Of a stretch of 64,000 nt of DNA, positions 1 through 10,338 are shown piece by piece. The stretch comes from Opitutus sp. GTDB taxonomy: Bacteria > Verrucomicrobiota > Verrucomicrobiia > Opitutales > Opitutaceae. Both the position numbers and the translations under genes were made by a program. The stretch lies in the NCBI GenBank assembly GCA_024707325.1, contig JANPZY010000001.1, forward strand, positions 1,426,001 to 1,490,000. The letters run 5' to 3'. The notes under the pieces are model-generated. The model searched no databases. It was given only the letters and a program-made list of their open reading frames with translations, and was not told the DNA's origin. The first letter of the stretch is position 1. Every line of letters begins with the position of its first letter.

Positions 1-3000
1 ATGCCGGGCATGGTTTGGTCGGTGACGAGCACGGCGCAGGCTTTCGGATCGGCGCGCAGTGCTTCGAGACAGTTGGCCGCGGTGTCGATGGTGGCGGCGC
101 GGTAGCCTTTGTGCTCGAGCGCGAACTTCGTGAACGTCGCGACGGTGTCTTCGTCGTCCACGATGTAAACGACTTCGCCGGAGCCGCGCGGCGCCTGCGG
201 TGTTTCGTCGACGCCGGGTTCGTTGCCGGGCGCGGCGGCAACGGGGAGATAGATGTGGAACGTCGAGCCCTGGCCGATGGTGCTTTCGACGTCGATCGCA
301 CCGCGGTGCGCGCGGACGATGCCGTGCACGACCGCGAGGCCGAGGCCGGTGCCTTCGCGCACGTCCTTTGTGGTGAAGAACGGATCGAAGATACGCTGGA
401 TCGTCGTCTCATCCATCCCGTGGCCGGTGTCGCTCACGGTAAGGCGCACGTAGTCGCCCGCGGGAAGCGTCGCGAGCGTCGCCGAGCGCGGCGCGGAGTC
501 GTCCACGGGCCGCAACGTGATGCGGAGCACGCCGCCCTTGGTGTGCATGGCGTGCGCCGCGTTGGAGCCGAGGTTGAGAAGGACTTGGTGAATCTGCGTG
601 GCATCGCCGATGACCTGACCGCAATCGGGCGCGACATCGGTCTCGATCGCGATCGTCGCGGGGATCGTGGCGCGGAGGAGCCGGCGCGCCTCGTCGATGA
701 CGAGTCCGAGATCGATCGGCGTGTGCTGATCGTCGGTCGAGTGGCGGCCGAAGGTGAGGATTTGTTCAACGAGCTCGCGGGCGCGGAGACTGGCTCCGCG
801 GGCCTGCATCAGGTAATCGCGCGCCTCGGAATTTTCTCCGAGCGTGTCGGCCACGAGTTCCTGATAACCCATGATGCCGGTGAGGAGATTGTTGAAATCG
901 TGCGCGATGCCGCCCGCGAGCGTGCCGAGCGTTTCCATCTTCTGCGCCTGGAAGAGCTGGAACTCGAGTTTGCGGCGGGACTCCTCGCTGTCGCGGCGGC
1001 TGCTGATGTCCTGAAACGCACCGATGAGTCGCACGGGGCGACCTTCGACAAACTCGGCGCGGGCGAGCGCGCGCACCCAGATGTGGCGGCCGGTCGCGGT
1101 GATGAGCGGAAGCTCGAGGTCGTAGGCCTTGCCGTGTGCCATCGCCTGCTTGAAGGCGCTGGAGATGATGTGGCGCGATTCGGGGGCGAAAAACTCGAAG
1201 GCTTTCTGGACGGTCGGTTTGTAGTGGTCGTCGACTTCGTAGAGCCGCCGGAGCTGCTGCGACCACGTGAGCTGCATGGTGTCGAGCTCGAGCTCCCACC
1301 CGCCGATCTGCGCGATGTCGCTGACCTGATTCATCAACTCCTCGAACTGGTGCAGGCGTTGCTCGAGGGTTTTGCGCGCGGTGACGTCCGTGTGCATGCC
1401 GACCATGCGCAGCGGCTTGTGATCGCTGCTCCAGCTCACGACCTTGCCGCGCGCGAGGATCCACTTCCAATCGCCCTGCTTGGTGCGCATGCGATATTCG
1501 TGGTGATAGAGCGGCGTCTTTTGCTGGAAATGATCCTCCATCGCCGCGAGGCAGCCTGCGACATCGTCGGGATGGATGAGGGCGTTCCAGCTCTCGATGT
1601 TGTCGGGAATTTCGCCGGTTTCGTAACTGAGCATCTGCGACCAGCGGTGGTCGTGATACGTGACACCGGTCTGGATGTTCCAATCCCACACGCCGTCGTT
1701 GGTGCCCTCGACCGCGAGCTGCCAGCAGCTCCTCGGCCATGCGGAGCGCTTCGAGCGTTTGTTTCTCGGCCGTGATGTCGCGGTCCATGCCCACGAGGCG
1801 GACCGGGCGGCCGTGCTCATCGCGGCGGATGTAGCCGTGCATCTCGATGTGGCGCACGAGACCGCCGGGGAGGATGATGCGGAACTCGTTGTCGAACTCC
1901 TCGCGATTCTCGCGGATGGCGTCCTGCTTGTTCTGCTCGACGCTCACGCGGTCCTCGGGGTGGATGAGCGCACTCCACGCGGCGTGCGTCGACGGGAACG
2001 ACGCACGCGAGACGCCGTAGATCTCGAACATCCGGTCGTCCCAGATCACGTGATCGGTGGCCGGATCCCAATCCCACACGCCGTAGCGCGACGCGCGCAA
2101 CGCGAGCTGCCAACGATCGGTGAGCGTGCGGAGACGTTCTTCGTTTTCGCGTTCGGCGGTGACGTCGCGGCTCGTGCCCGTGATGCGAAGGAGTTTGCCG
2201 TTGGGATCGCGTTGCACGATCGCGCGCGACTCGATGTAGCGCACGGCGCCGTCGGAGGGGCGGACCACGCGGAACTCGTGATCGAAGAAATTGCCGCCGT
2301 TGAGCACGAGATCGAGGCGGGAGGCAGCGATCGTGCGATCGTCAGGGTGGATGCACTTGAGCCAGCCCTCGTGCGTGCTGTCGAACTCGCCCGGCTGCAG
2401 GCCGTGGATCGAGTGGGTGCGTTCGTCCCAGGAATATTTCTGCGCGACGGCATCCCATTCCCAAACGCCGAGCGCGGCCGACTGTGTGGCGAGTTGCAGA
2501 CGCTCGTTGAGCGTGCGCAGGTGCTGCTCGGCGAGGCGGTGCGCGGTGATGTCGGTGAGAATGCCGATCCAGTTGGTCAGCTTGCCGGTGGTGTCGTGCA
2601 CCGGCTCCATGTCCACGATCTGCCAATACGCGTGGCGGCTCTTCGTGTAGTTGAGGATCTCGACGTAGCAGCGTTCGCCGGCCTGCTCGGCGCGGCGCAA
2701 TTGCGCAATGCTGGCGGGATCGGTTTCGGGCCCCTGGAGAAAATGGCCGGGCTTGCGGCCTTTCACCTCGGCGAGCGCGTAACCGGTCATGCGCTCGAAC
2801 GCGGTGTTGGCCCACTCGACGCGACCTTGAGCATCGCACACGACCACGCCGTTGGTGGTGTTGCGCGCGACGAGGCCGAGCTGGAGATTTTCGCGGGTGG
2901 TGGCGCGGAGATTGGAGCTCAGCGTGCGCAGCTCGTCGGTGCGGCGGGCGACCAGCTCCTGAAGACGCGCGGCCTGCTGCTCGAGGACGGCGTTGAGGCG

Positions 3001-3870
3001 CGCGTGTTCCTGCTCCGCGGATTTGCGCCGCTCGTCGATTTTCACGGCCATGTCGGCCGAGAAAAACGCCAGGGTGAGTCCGCCGAGCAGAAGCGCGAGC
3101 AGGAGAAACTCCGGCGCCAGCGGCAGCGCGAGCCAGCCGAAGCTCACCAGTGCCAGCGTAAAAACCAGCAACGCCGCCGGCAGGATCGTCACCCCGTAAA
3201 ACAGCCGCCGCGCCAGCGCTCCGGCGGCGCTCGTCGCGAGCAGAATGCGAAGCAGTTTGGCATCCGGCCGGGCGATCAACGCACCCACGCTCAAGACCAC
3301 CAGAGCCGTGGCCGCCAATGGATCGATCGCGAGCGGCCGGGCGTGCGGGGTGATCCGCATTGCCACGGTCATGATCAAGGTCGCGGCGCAGAGCGCGAAA
3401 ACGATCATCGCGAGCCACATCGACGTCCGGCGGCGGCGACCATCGAGGCGGGCGGGGAGGGTGAGCATCATGCCCACGGCCGCGGCCAGCACGGTGATGA
3501 GGTCCGGGGTGAGCAGCCCGTCCAGCGGACTCATCGAGGGCGCGAGAAACACCGTCGCATGCTCGAATGCGCCATCGTAACTTAAATACGCAGCGGAAGT
3601 TAGGAGCACCGCCAGGGCGAGGGCGGCGGCAACGAAACCACCCCGCACGCCGCGCCGCGTCGCCATCGCGGTCAAACTGCCGCCCAGCAGCGCCACGACG
3701 AGGCCGCCGACGAAGCGCTGTCCGTCGTCGGTGTGGAGTTCGCCTTCCAGCGACACCAAGGTCAGGATCAATCGGGCGATCCCAAGGGCTGCGACGGTCG
3801 CTCCTGCCAACACGGAGCAGCGACGGAGTTTTTCTTCCAAATTCATCCAGTTGGGCAAAAGCCCGGCCAT
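1..3870 (-). CDS. Membrane hybrid sensor histidine kinase, multi-PAS (partial, frameshifted)
   Basis: Sensory kinase of the inner membrane. From the N-terminus: about seven hydrophobic helices (roughly residues 18-285), a coiled coil (about 285-330), then PAS/PAC domains with the usual WDWD and HPEDR/HPDD signatures. Three PAS domains precede and two follow a frameshift near 1730. After the shift come a phosphoacceptor helix (GGIAHDFNN, near 880-915), an ATPase domain (GHGMDE and GTGLGL, near 280-430) and the start of a receiver domain (VDDE, near 160) that runs out of the window. The shift is one surplus base: after AEEL the homologous text resumes as QLAVEGTND one frame away. Signal and partner are not visible. 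Start is ATG at 3870; an in-frame ATG at 3846 is equally possible. Hybrid architecture is clear; the frameshift is probably a sequence error because both sides remain well conserved. Confidence 0.85.
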
Positions 3871-4037
3871 CGTGGGGTTGGGGGAGCGATTGCAATGGTG
3901 ACCACCGCGGAAAAGTCCCCAAACCCGCCGCCGCCCCGGATGCGTTTGCCGCTAATCTCTCGTGTTAGACGGGCTTCCAACTGCTGTGACCTGATCAAGC
4001 GGCGCTCCTTCCGCGCCGAAAGGAGAGCGCTACTCTC

Positions 4038-4394
4038 ATGAGCAAATCCAAATCCCTCTTCGTCCTGGCCTGTTTGTCCGGCTTGTTTCTCGCTGCTCCT
4101 GCGGCACTTGCGGAGCGCGAGGCGCCCGTGCCCGTGCGCACCGTTGCGCCGAGCTATCCGGCTGAGCTGGGCGGCGAAAAGGTCGCTGCGCTCGTCATGG
4201 TGCGCTGCTCGATCGACGAACAGGGCAACGTCACGGACGCGACGGTGCAAAAATCCAGCAACGCCGTCTTCGATCACAACGCCGTCGAGGCCCTGAAGCG
4301 GTGGAAATTCAAGCCCGCTACCGAAGACGGCAAGCCCATCGCCATCGTCGTGAGCATTCCCGTGAAATTCACGGGGGATGAGAAACGCTCATAA
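4038..4394 (+). CDS. Secreted TonB C-terminal domain protein
   Basis: A 118-residue protein: signal peptide (about 1-25, ending ALA) followed directly by a single TonB C-terminal fold with the family marks RTVAPSYP, IDEQGNV, a WKFKPA strand and GKP...IPVKF. Classical TonB has an N-terminal membrane anchor and a long Pro-rich spacer; both are missing, so this is a free periplasmic domain rather than an energy transducer. Family knowledge: such stand-alone domains are common in Verrucomicrobiota and their role is not settled. An AGGAG lies 12 bases before the ATG. The next gene is a near-duplicate 83 bp downstream. Confidence 0.8.
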   Translation: MSKSKSLFVLACLSGLFLAAPAALAEREAPVPVRTVAPSYPAELGGEKVAALVMVRCSIDEQGNVTDATVQKSSNAVFDHNAVEALKRWKFKPATEDGKPIAIVVSIPVKFTGDEKRS

Positions 4395-4477
4395 ACCCAG
4401 CTGCTCCTTCTTAAGTTCAAAGCGGTTGTGCCGATGAGACGCCCCAAGCTTTCGACCCCGGCTTCACACGCACCGCT

Positions 4478-4819
4478 ATGAAATCCTTCCAGAAACGTAT
4501 CATCTTCGTCGCTTTCGCCTGCTGCGTAGCGTTTGTCGCGCCCACGTTCGCCGCCAAGGAACCGCCCGTGCCCGTGCGCACCGTCGCTCCTTCGCTGCCG
4601 TCCGAACTGAAGGGCACCGCCGGCCTCGTCATGGTGAAGTGCACCATCGACGAGCAGGGCAACGTCGCAGAGACGTCGATCTCCAAATCTTCCAACGAGG
4701 CCTTCGACCGCTACGCGATCGAGGCCATCAAGAAGTGGAAGTTCAAACCCGCCAGCGAGGACGGCAAAGCCGTCTCCGTCTCGGTGACTATCCCCGTCAA
4801 GTTCGTCGGCGAGAGCTAA
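4478..4819 (+). CDS. Secreted TonB C-terminal domain protein (tandem paralogue)
   Basis: A 113-residue paralogue of the gene upstream: signal peptide ending TFA, then the same PPVPVRTVAPS block, IDEQGNVAET, WKFKPASEDGK and IPVKF end. It again lacks the membrane anchor and Pro-rich linker of true TonB. The pair probably arose by tandem duplication and may act as periplasmic binding or scaffold proteins; no partner gene identifies itself. It ends 36 bp before the chemoreceptor gene, so co-transcription is plausible. Confidence 0.8.
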   Translation: MKSFQKRIIFVAFACCVAFVAPTFAAKEPPVPVRTVAPSLPSELKGTAGLVMVKCTIDEQGNVAETSISKSSNEAFDRYAIEAIKKWKFKPASEDGKAVSVSVTIPVKFVGES

Positions 4820-4855
4820 TAGCCCCCGCGCTCGGCGCGATTTCCCGTTACTCCT

Positions 4856-6883
4856 ATGTCACTGCAAAACCTCACCATCGGTAAGAAGATCGGCCTCGGC
4901 TTCGGTTTGTTGTTCGCCCTCCTGATGGTCGTCGCGGCCATTTCCTACACCGCGCTGGGAGGGGCAGGCCGACGCCTCACTCTCTTTGCGGACAGTGCAC
5001 AGGAGACCTTCGCCGCCGCCGAGCTCGAGTCCTCGATGCAGGCGCTGAAGATCGAGGTAAACGACTTCCTCGTCACCGGTTCCGCCCAGAGCATCGCCGC
5101 CTGCGAAGCCGCCAAGAAGAAGCTCGATGCCGACTTGGACGCCGCCGCCAAGCTCATCGTCGATCCCGAGCGCGCGGCGCAGATCGTCAAAGCCCGCGAG
5201 CTCCTCAACGCCTACCAAGCTGCGTTCGGCGACCTCGTCGCCAACCACCGCGCCCGCTCCGCCATCGAAGCCGAGGTGCTCAATCCGCAGGCCCGCACCA
5301 TCGTCGACGGCCTGCAGGAGATCCTCGCCCAGGCGCGCAATCAGGGCGACATGAACGCCGCGTTCCAGATCTCCAACGCGCTGAAGGCCTTCTTCGAGTG
5401 CTCCAGCCTCGTTAATTCCTTCCTCCTCACCTCCGACACGCCCAAGGCCGTCGCCGCCCGTGAAGCGCTCCGCGTCACCGTCGAGCAGATCAACCGGATG
5501 CAAAAGGATCAGCTCGAGATGGAGCAGCTCGACGAGAGCCTGAAGGACGAAGCCAAGACCAAGATGCTCGCCGCGCTCGAGACCTCCGCCGCGTCCTACA
5601 GCGCCGGCCTCGACCAGATCGTCGAAGCCCAGCAGAGCCGCGCCAAGATCCTCAACGAACGCATCAACAAGGTCGCGCCCGAGTTCACCGCCACGCTCGG
5701 CCGCATGAAGCAGAACGTGCACACTTACCAGAGCACGCTGGAAGCCCGCACCCGCAGCGAACAACGCCGCAACGAAGTCGTCGTTCTCACCATCACCACC
5801 GTCGGCATCGGCCTCGGCGCTCTCTGCGCCTGGGTGATCGTTCGTGGCGTCACCCGCCGCATCACCTCGGTCGCCGCCCGCCTTGCCGCCGAGTCCGCCA
5901 AGGCCAACACGTCCGCGCTCCAGGTCGCGCAGGCCAGCCAGTCCATGGCCAACGGTGCCACGCAGCAGGCCGCCTCTCTCGAGGAAACCAGCTCCTCGCT
6001 CCACGAGATGGCCAGCATGACGCAGCGCAATTCCGACAACGCGCAGAACGCCAAGACGCTCGCCAACCAGGCCCGTCAGACCGCCGACGCCGGCGCCATC
6101 GAGATGGAGCAGATGAAGATCGCGATGGACGCCATCAAGGGCTCCTCCACCGAGATCTCCAAAATCATCAAGACGATCGACGAGATCGCGTTTCAGACGA
6201 ACATCCTCGCGCTCAACGCCGCGGTCGAAGCCGCCCGCGCGGGTGAGGCCGGCCTCGGTTTCGCCGTGGTTGCCGATGAAGTCCGCAACCTCGCGCAACG
6301 TTGCGCCGGCGCCGCCAAGGAAACCGCCGAGAAGATTTCCGCCTCCACCGAAAAATCCGAGCAGGGCGCCCGCATCAGCCAGAAAATGGCCGCGAACCTT
6401 GCCGCGATCGTGGAGAAAACCCGCCAGCTCGACGAACGCATCGCCGAGATCGCGCAGTCCTCGCACGAACAGAGCGAAGGCATCGGCCAGCTCAACACCG
6501 CCGTCGCGAGCATGGACAAGATCACGCAGGAGAACGCCGCGCTCTCCGAAGAGTCCTCCGCCGCCGCCGAAGAGCTCAAGGCGCAGGCCGAGCAAGTCCG
6601 CCTCGCGGTCGCCGAGCTTCTCCTCATGGCCCGCGGTTCCTCCGACACCGATTTCGTCGAGAGCAGCCCCACCGCCGCGCCCGCTCAGGCCAACGTCAAA
6701 CGCCCGGCGCTTCACCGTTCCAACGGTGGTGGCCGCACCCTCCGCCAGGCTGGTGCCGTGCAACTCGCGACGCGCACCGTCGCTCCGGCGAAACACACGC
6801 CGGGCTCCAACGGCCACGGCTCGACCGAGGATCACGCCGGCGGCAACGGCTCCAGCGCCGACCACGACCGCTTCTTCAGCTAA
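4856..6883 (+). CDS. Methyl-accepting chemotaxis protein
   Basis: Transmembrane chemoreceptor of 675 residues. A first membrane helix (about 12-32) is followed by a long helical periplasmic sensor region (about 35-305), a second membrane helix (about 310-330), HAMP-like residues, and the cytoplasmic signalling hairpin. The hairpin tip, where CheA and CheW bind, is intact: [19 protein letters not shown] with [12 protein letters not shown]. The C-terminus is a low-complexity tail without the NWETF-type CheR tether. The ligand is unknown. No other che gene is in the window, so it would signal to a kinase encoded elsewhere. A rho-independent terminator follows directly. Confidence 0.93.
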   Translation: MSLQNLTIGKKIGLGFGLLFALLMVVAAISYTALGGAGRRLTLFADSAQETFAAAELESSMQALKIEVNDFLVTGSAQSIAACEAAKKKLDADLDAAAKLIVDPERAAQIVKARELLNAYQAAFGDLVANHRARSAIEAEVLNPQARTIVDGLQEILAQARNQGDMNAAFQISNALKAFFECSSLVNSFLLTSDTPKAVAAREALRVTVEQINRMQKDQLEMEQLDESLKDEAKTKMLAALETSAASYSAGLDQIVEAQQSRAKILNERINKVAPEFTATLGRMKQNVHTYQSTLEARTRSEQRRNEVVVLTITTVGIGLGALCAWVIVRGVTRRITSVAARLAAESAKANTSALQVAQASQSMANGATQQAASLEETSSSLHEMASMTQRNSDNAQNAKTLANQARQTADAGAIEMEQMKIAMDAIKGSSTEISKIIKTIDEIAFQTNILALNAAVEAARAGEAGLGFAVVADEVRNLAQRCAGAAKETAEKISASTEKSEQGARISQKMAANLAAIVEKTRQLDERIAEIAQSSHEQSEGIGQLNTAVASMDKITQENAALSEESSAAAEELKAQAEQVRLAVAELLLMARGSSDTDFVESSPTAAPAQANVKRPALHRSNGGGRTLRQAGAVQLATRTVAPAKHTPGSNGHGSTEDHAGGNGSSADHDRFFS

Positions 6884-6910
6884 CTTTCCTGTGTAAGGTG
6901 TGTGTTGCAG

Positions 6911-6947
6911 AGCCCGCGCCGCCCTCTGGGTGACGCGGGCTTTTCTT
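6911..6947 (+). terminator. Terminator after the chemoreceptor gene
   Basis: Stem AGCCCGCG / CGCGGGCT around a 14-base loop, followed by TTTTCTTT, 27 bases after the stop codon. Confidence 0.75.
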
Positions 6948-6980
6948 TGGGCAGGGCGGGCACGCCTCTCCGCTCATCCT

Positions 6981-7071
6981 TCTCTTACTCTCTCTTCTTT
7001 CTCTTTCTCCCGCTTGAGCGGCAAACGCCTGAGGGGGGAAAGAGGTAAGAGAAAGAAGAAAGAGAAAGATA
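6981..7071. repeat. Polypyrimidine/polypurine inverted repeat, copy 1
   Basis: A run of almost pure C/T (6981-7012) is followed by a short spacer and then a run of almost pure A/G (7031-7070), so the arms can pair. A 24-base block at 7046-7069 recurs exactly, inverted, at 40204-40227 in the second copy. It sits between the chemoreceptor terminator and the first 22-bp array. Together with the array it fills the gene-free stretch 6884-7189. Confidence 0.7.
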
Positions 7072-7088
7072 TCCGCAGATGCGTCCGG

Positions 7089-7198
7089 ACCGTGCCGCGA
7101 CGCAGTGCGCACCTTGTCGCGACGTAGTCCGCACCCGGGCTCGACTCGGTGCGAACCTTGTCCCGACTCGGTCCGCACTCGGTCCCGACTCAGGCCGG
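7089..7198 (+). repeat. 22-bp degenerate tandem array 1 (5 units)
   Basis: Five consecutive 22-base units starting at 7089, 7111, 7133, 7155 and 7177, with a partial unit before them. Each follows the scheme GGTSCGSACC, two free bases, GTCSCGAC, two free bases (cyclic; S is G or C). The last unit runs into the stop codon of the convergent symporter gene. Confidence 0.85.
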
Positions 7199-8491
7199 GG
7201 TTTGTTTCTCCACGATGACGGTCGTCACCAGATCGCAGCCGACGTTCACCGTCGTGCGCGTCATGTCGAGGAGGCGATCAACGCCGAGCACGATGCCGAT
7301 GCCTTCGGCAGGAATACCAAACGTCATCAGCAATCCTGCGATCAGCGGTAGCGAACCGCCCGGAATGCCCGCGACTGCCACCGCGCTCAACACACTGAGG
7401 AGCAGGAGGGTCGCTTGTTGCACGAAACTCAAATCGACGCCGAACACCTGCGCGACGAAGAGCACCACGCAACCCTCATAGAGTGCGGTGCCGCTCATGT
7501 TGATCGTCGCGCCGAGCGGCAGCACGAATCCGGCGATCTCCGGTCGCACCTTGAGCGGGCCGCGCGCGCATTCGATCGAGGCCGGCAGAGTGGCGTTGCT
7601 CGAACTGGTCGAAAACGCGGTCACAAGCACGCCTTTGACCGTGCGGAAAAACTCCAGCGGCGAGCGGCGCGCCAACACGCCCAGCCAAAGCGACATCGTG
7701 CCGAACAGGTGCAGCATCATCACTGCCGCGCAGCCGAGCGTGAATACCCCGAGTGACACCAGGATGTCGGGCCCGATGCGCACGACGACACTGTAGATCA
7801 TCGCCGGCACGGCATAGGGCGCGAGACGCAGCGCGTAGTGCACGATGCGCGTCATCACCTCGGTCACGAGTTCGAGAGCTTCCTGAAAACGCTGTCGTTT
7901 CTCCGTGGCGAGGTGTGTGCCCGCGGCGCCGACGAGCAGCGCGAAAAGAATCAGCGGCAATACATCGCCGATGGCGTTGCGCGATTGGCCGACGACCGCG
8001 CCGAAAAGATTTCGCGGCATGAACGTGTCGACGACGAAACCGAGCCCGACTTCCGGCGCAGCCGCCTGGGTTGCGATGTGTTTTTGCGCGGTGCCGCCGA
8101 ACTCGGTGAGCAGCGTTTCCTTCGTCGCGGGGTCGAGATGTCCGCCGGGATTGAGGAGGTTCATCATCAGCAGTCCGAGCGCGACGCCGATGCCCATGTT
8201 GGCAAAGAAGAGCACGAACGTGCGGCCCGCGAGCGGACCGAGTTTTCTCAACTCGCCGAGTTGAACGATGCCCGAAGCGAGCGACGCAAACACGAGCGGC
8301 AGCACGACGAAGAACAGGAGCCGCAGGAAAACTTGTCCGAACGGATCGAGCACCGTGGTCGCCACGCGTTGCATGAACGAGAGCACCGCGGGCTGAAAAT
8401 GTCCGATGATGAGCGTCGCTATTCCTGCGATGACGCCAATTGCCAACCCCCGCAGGATCCGGTTTGCCAGTGCGCGATTTGCATCAGCCAT
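7190..8491 (-). CDS. Dicarboxylate/amino acid:cation symporter (DAACS family)
   Basis: Inner-membrane carrier of 433 residues importing C4-dicarboxylates or acidic amino acids with Na+ or H+. Hallmarks: the serine-rich re-entrant loop (STSSSNATLPAS), the substrate-binding stretch GATINMSGTALYEG, and the second hairpin with IPGGSLPL plus VDRLLDMTRTTVNV. Eight or more hydrophobic segments fit the DctA/GltP/GltT fold. The start at 8491 (MADANR) was chosen because the family N-terminus begins there; a longer frame to 8587 would add residues unlike the family. It diverges from the marR-type gene at 8658. The stop codon lies inside a 22-bp repeat unit. Substrate cannot be fixed from sequence. Confidence 0.92.
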   Translation of the reverse strand: MADANRALANRILRGLAIGVIAGIATLIIGHFQPAVLSFMQRVATTVLDPFGQVFLRLLFFVVLPLVFASLASGIVQLGELRKLGPLAGRTFVLFFANMGIGVALGLLMMNLLNPGGHLDPATKETLLTEFGGTAQKHIATQAAAPEVGLGFVVDTFMPRNLFGAVVGQSRNAIGDVLPLILFALLVGAAGTHLATEKRQRFQEALELVTEVMTRIVHYALRLAPYAVPAMIYSVVVRIGPDILVSLGVFTLGCAAVMMLHLFGTMSLWLGVLARRSPLEFFRTVKGVLVTAFSTSSSNATLPASIECARGPLKVRPEIAGFVLPLGATINMSGTALYEGCVVLFVAQVFGVDLSFVQQATLLLLSVLSAVAVAGIPGGSLPLIAGLLMTFGIPAEGIGIVLGVDRLLDMTRTTVNVGCDLVTTVIVEKQTPA

Positions 8492-8657
8492 GGCGCGCAA
8501 GCTGGGGCGCGAGAAGCGGAGTGTCCATCGGTTAGTGCGCGCGGGTGGAGGAGTTGTGCACCTGCGTCGGGCTGCCTCCATCGTCATGCCGGACGAGCAT
8601 CACGCGGAGAGGGAGGAAGTATTTCTGCTCTGCCGCGCAAAGGCGTATCCTCTGCGC

Positions 8658-9191
8658 ATGAACGATGCGGCAGTCACTTCCCATGAAACCGGTGCGAGCA
8701 CCGGATTGGTGGAGCGCACGTTGCTTGCGGTGGCGCGTCAGCGGCCGGGCTTCGATGAAAAGCGGTGTCGCTTGGCGCTCGATTGCTTGGTCACGGGGCA
8801 GGCGGTGCGTGGTGCGTTGCAGACGTGTTTGCACCAGTCCGGCTTGAGCGAGCTGCGATTCGCGGTGCTCGTGATTCTTTTTGCGCTCGAGCCCAATGCG
8901 ACCACGGCGGCGGATCTCGCGAGTCACGCGGGCGTGACGCGTTCCTCGATCACCGAGGCGCTGGATGGTTTGCAGGCGCACAATTTTATCCGACGGCAGC
9001 GCGACAGTGTGGATCGCCGCGCCATTTATGTGCGACTGACGAAGGCGGGTCGCGCGTTGGCGGAAGAGGCGCTGCTTGCCTACTTGCACACGGCCACGCA
9101 GGTTACCCGTTTTGTCACACCCACCGAACTCGACATGGCGTTCGCACTTGGTGCGCAGCTTCGCGGCGGTGTGGAACTCCCTCTCGAATAA
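8658..9191 (+). CDS. MarR-family transcriptional regulator
   Basis: A 177-residue winged-helix regulator. The helix-turn-helix (TTAADLASHAGVTRSSIT, about 90-107) and the wing (LQAHNFIRRQRDSVDRRAIYVRLTKAG) are textbook MarR, including the DxR. It is the first gene of a unit with the membrane fusion protein (10-bp gap) and the RND pump (9-bp gap). By family analogy it likely represses this pump and is released by a small aromatic or toxic ligand. Start ATG at 8658 was chosen because upstream in-frame codons show no family similarity. Confidence 0.9.
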   Translation: MNDAAVTSHETGASTGLVERTLLAVARQRPGFDEKRCRLALDCLVTGQAVRGALQTCLHQSGLSELRFAVLVILFALEPNATTAADLASHAGVTRSSITEALDGLQAHNFIRRQRDSVDRRAIYVRLTKAGRALAEEALLAYLHTATQVTRFVTPTELDMAFALGAQLRGGVELPLE

Positions 9192-9201
9192 TCGCATTCA
9201 C

Positions 9202-10329
9202 ATGAAGAAACGCGTTCTCCTAACCACCGTCATCGCCGTCGCCGTGTGCGTCGCGATCTTCGGCTATAAGTTCATCGACATCCGCAAGAAAATGGCGGCG
9301 ATGAAAGCGATGCGCCCGGCCCCGGCCGTGGTGACTGCGGCTCCGGCGCACCCCGAAGTGTGGAGCTCGACGTTGTCGGCGGTGGGCTCGGTCGAGAGTT
9401 TCCAAGGCATCACGCTCCGCAGCGAAATCGAAGGCCGCATCGTGCGCGTCGCGTTCGAATCCGGTGCGCGCGTGAAAGCGGGCGACGTGCTCGTCGAACT
9501 CGAGGCCTCCACCGAGCAGGCGCAATTGCAGAGTCGCGAGGCCACCGCCCGTCTCTCCGCGCTCTCGCTCGAGCGTGCGCGCGATCTGCGCCGCACCGGC
9601 AGCAACACGCAGGCCGATCTCGACGCCGCGGAGGCCGCCGAAGCTCAAGCCCAGGCCGCGATCGCCGAAGTGAAGTCCACGCTCGCGAAGAAGCGCATCG
9701 TCGCTCCGTTCGACGGCAAGCTCGGCATCCGTCAGGTCAATCTCGGCCAGTTCCTCAACAAGGGCGATGCGATCGTCACGCTCGAGTCGGTGAATCCCGC
9801 TTACGTCGACTTCGCCCTGCCGCAGCAGGATCTCCCGTCGTTGAAAGTCGGTCTGCCGGTCGTCGTCACGATGGACGCGTATCCAGATCGTGAATTCACC
9901 GGCAAGATCGAGGCGATCAGCCCGCGCGTGACCGACGCCACCCGCAACGTCCGCGTGCGCGCCGTGCTGCCCAACGATGACGAGCTGCTCGCGCCCGGTG
10001 CCTTCGCCCGCGTGGCGGTGCAGTTGCCCGACGAGCAGCATGTGCTCGTTTTGCCCGCGACGGCCGTCGTTTACAGCCCCTACGGCGATTCCGTTTATGT
10101 CGTGGTCGAGCGCGACGGTGAAAACGGCGCCAAGCAACTGGCTGTGGAGCAGCGCTTCATCCGCACGGGTGCGACGCGCGGCGACCAGGTCGCGATCGTC
10201 AAAGGTCTCAATCCCAACGAACAGGTCGTGACGTCCGGCCAGATGAAGCTCCGCAACGGCGCAGCCATTTCCATCAACAACTCGGTCGTGCCGGAGAACA
10301 GCCCGGCCCCGACGCCCAGCGAAAGCTGA
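9202..10329 (+). CDS. RND efflux periplasmic adaptor (membrane fusion protein)
   Basis: A 375-residue adaptor linking an inner-membrane RND pump to an outer-membrane channel. N-terminal membrane anchor (about 3-22), lipoyl/barrel-sandwich halves (SVESFQGITLRSEIEGRI, then KKRIVAPFDGKLGIR), a short alpha-hairpin between them, beta-barrel (AYVDFALPQQDLPSL) and membrane-proximal domain (GLNPNEQVVTSGQMKLRNGA). There is no lipobox Cys, so it is helix-anchored. Start 9202 (MKKRVLL) gives the expected anchor directly after the MarR stop. No outer-membrane factor gene is adjacent, so the channel must be encoded elsewhere. Confidence 0.93.
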   Translation: MKKRVLLTTVIAVAVCVAIFGYKFIDIRKKMAAMKAMRPAPAVVTAAPAHPEVWSSTLSAVGSVESFQGITLRSEIEGRIVRVAFESGARVKAGDVLVELEASTEQAQLQSREATARLSALSLERARDLRRTGSNTQADLDAAEAAEAQAQAAIAEVKSTLAKKRIVAPFDGKLGIRQVNLGQFLNKGDAIVTLESVNPAYVDFALPQQDLPSLKVGLPVVVTMDAYPDREFTGKIEAISPRVTDATRNVRVRAVLPNDDELLAPGAFARVAVQLPDEQHVLVLPATAVVYSPYGDSVYVVVERDGENGAKQLAVEQRFIRTGATRGDQVAIVKGLNPNEQVVTSGQMKLRNGAAISINNSVVPENSPAPTPSES

Positions 10330-10338
10330 GGTCCGCCC

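Noticed and set aside
15..3585. Long plus-strand frames over the first kinase
   Set aside because: They mirror the minus-strand PAS kinase; the kinase translation carries all the conserved motifs.
4859..6865. Long antisense open frame opposite the chemoreceptor gene (about 668 codons), and similar frames opposite the RND, adaptor and ASPIC genes
   Set aside because: These are high-GC shadows: Arg/Gly/Asp-heavy translations with no family similarity, while the sense frames are clear conserved proteins.
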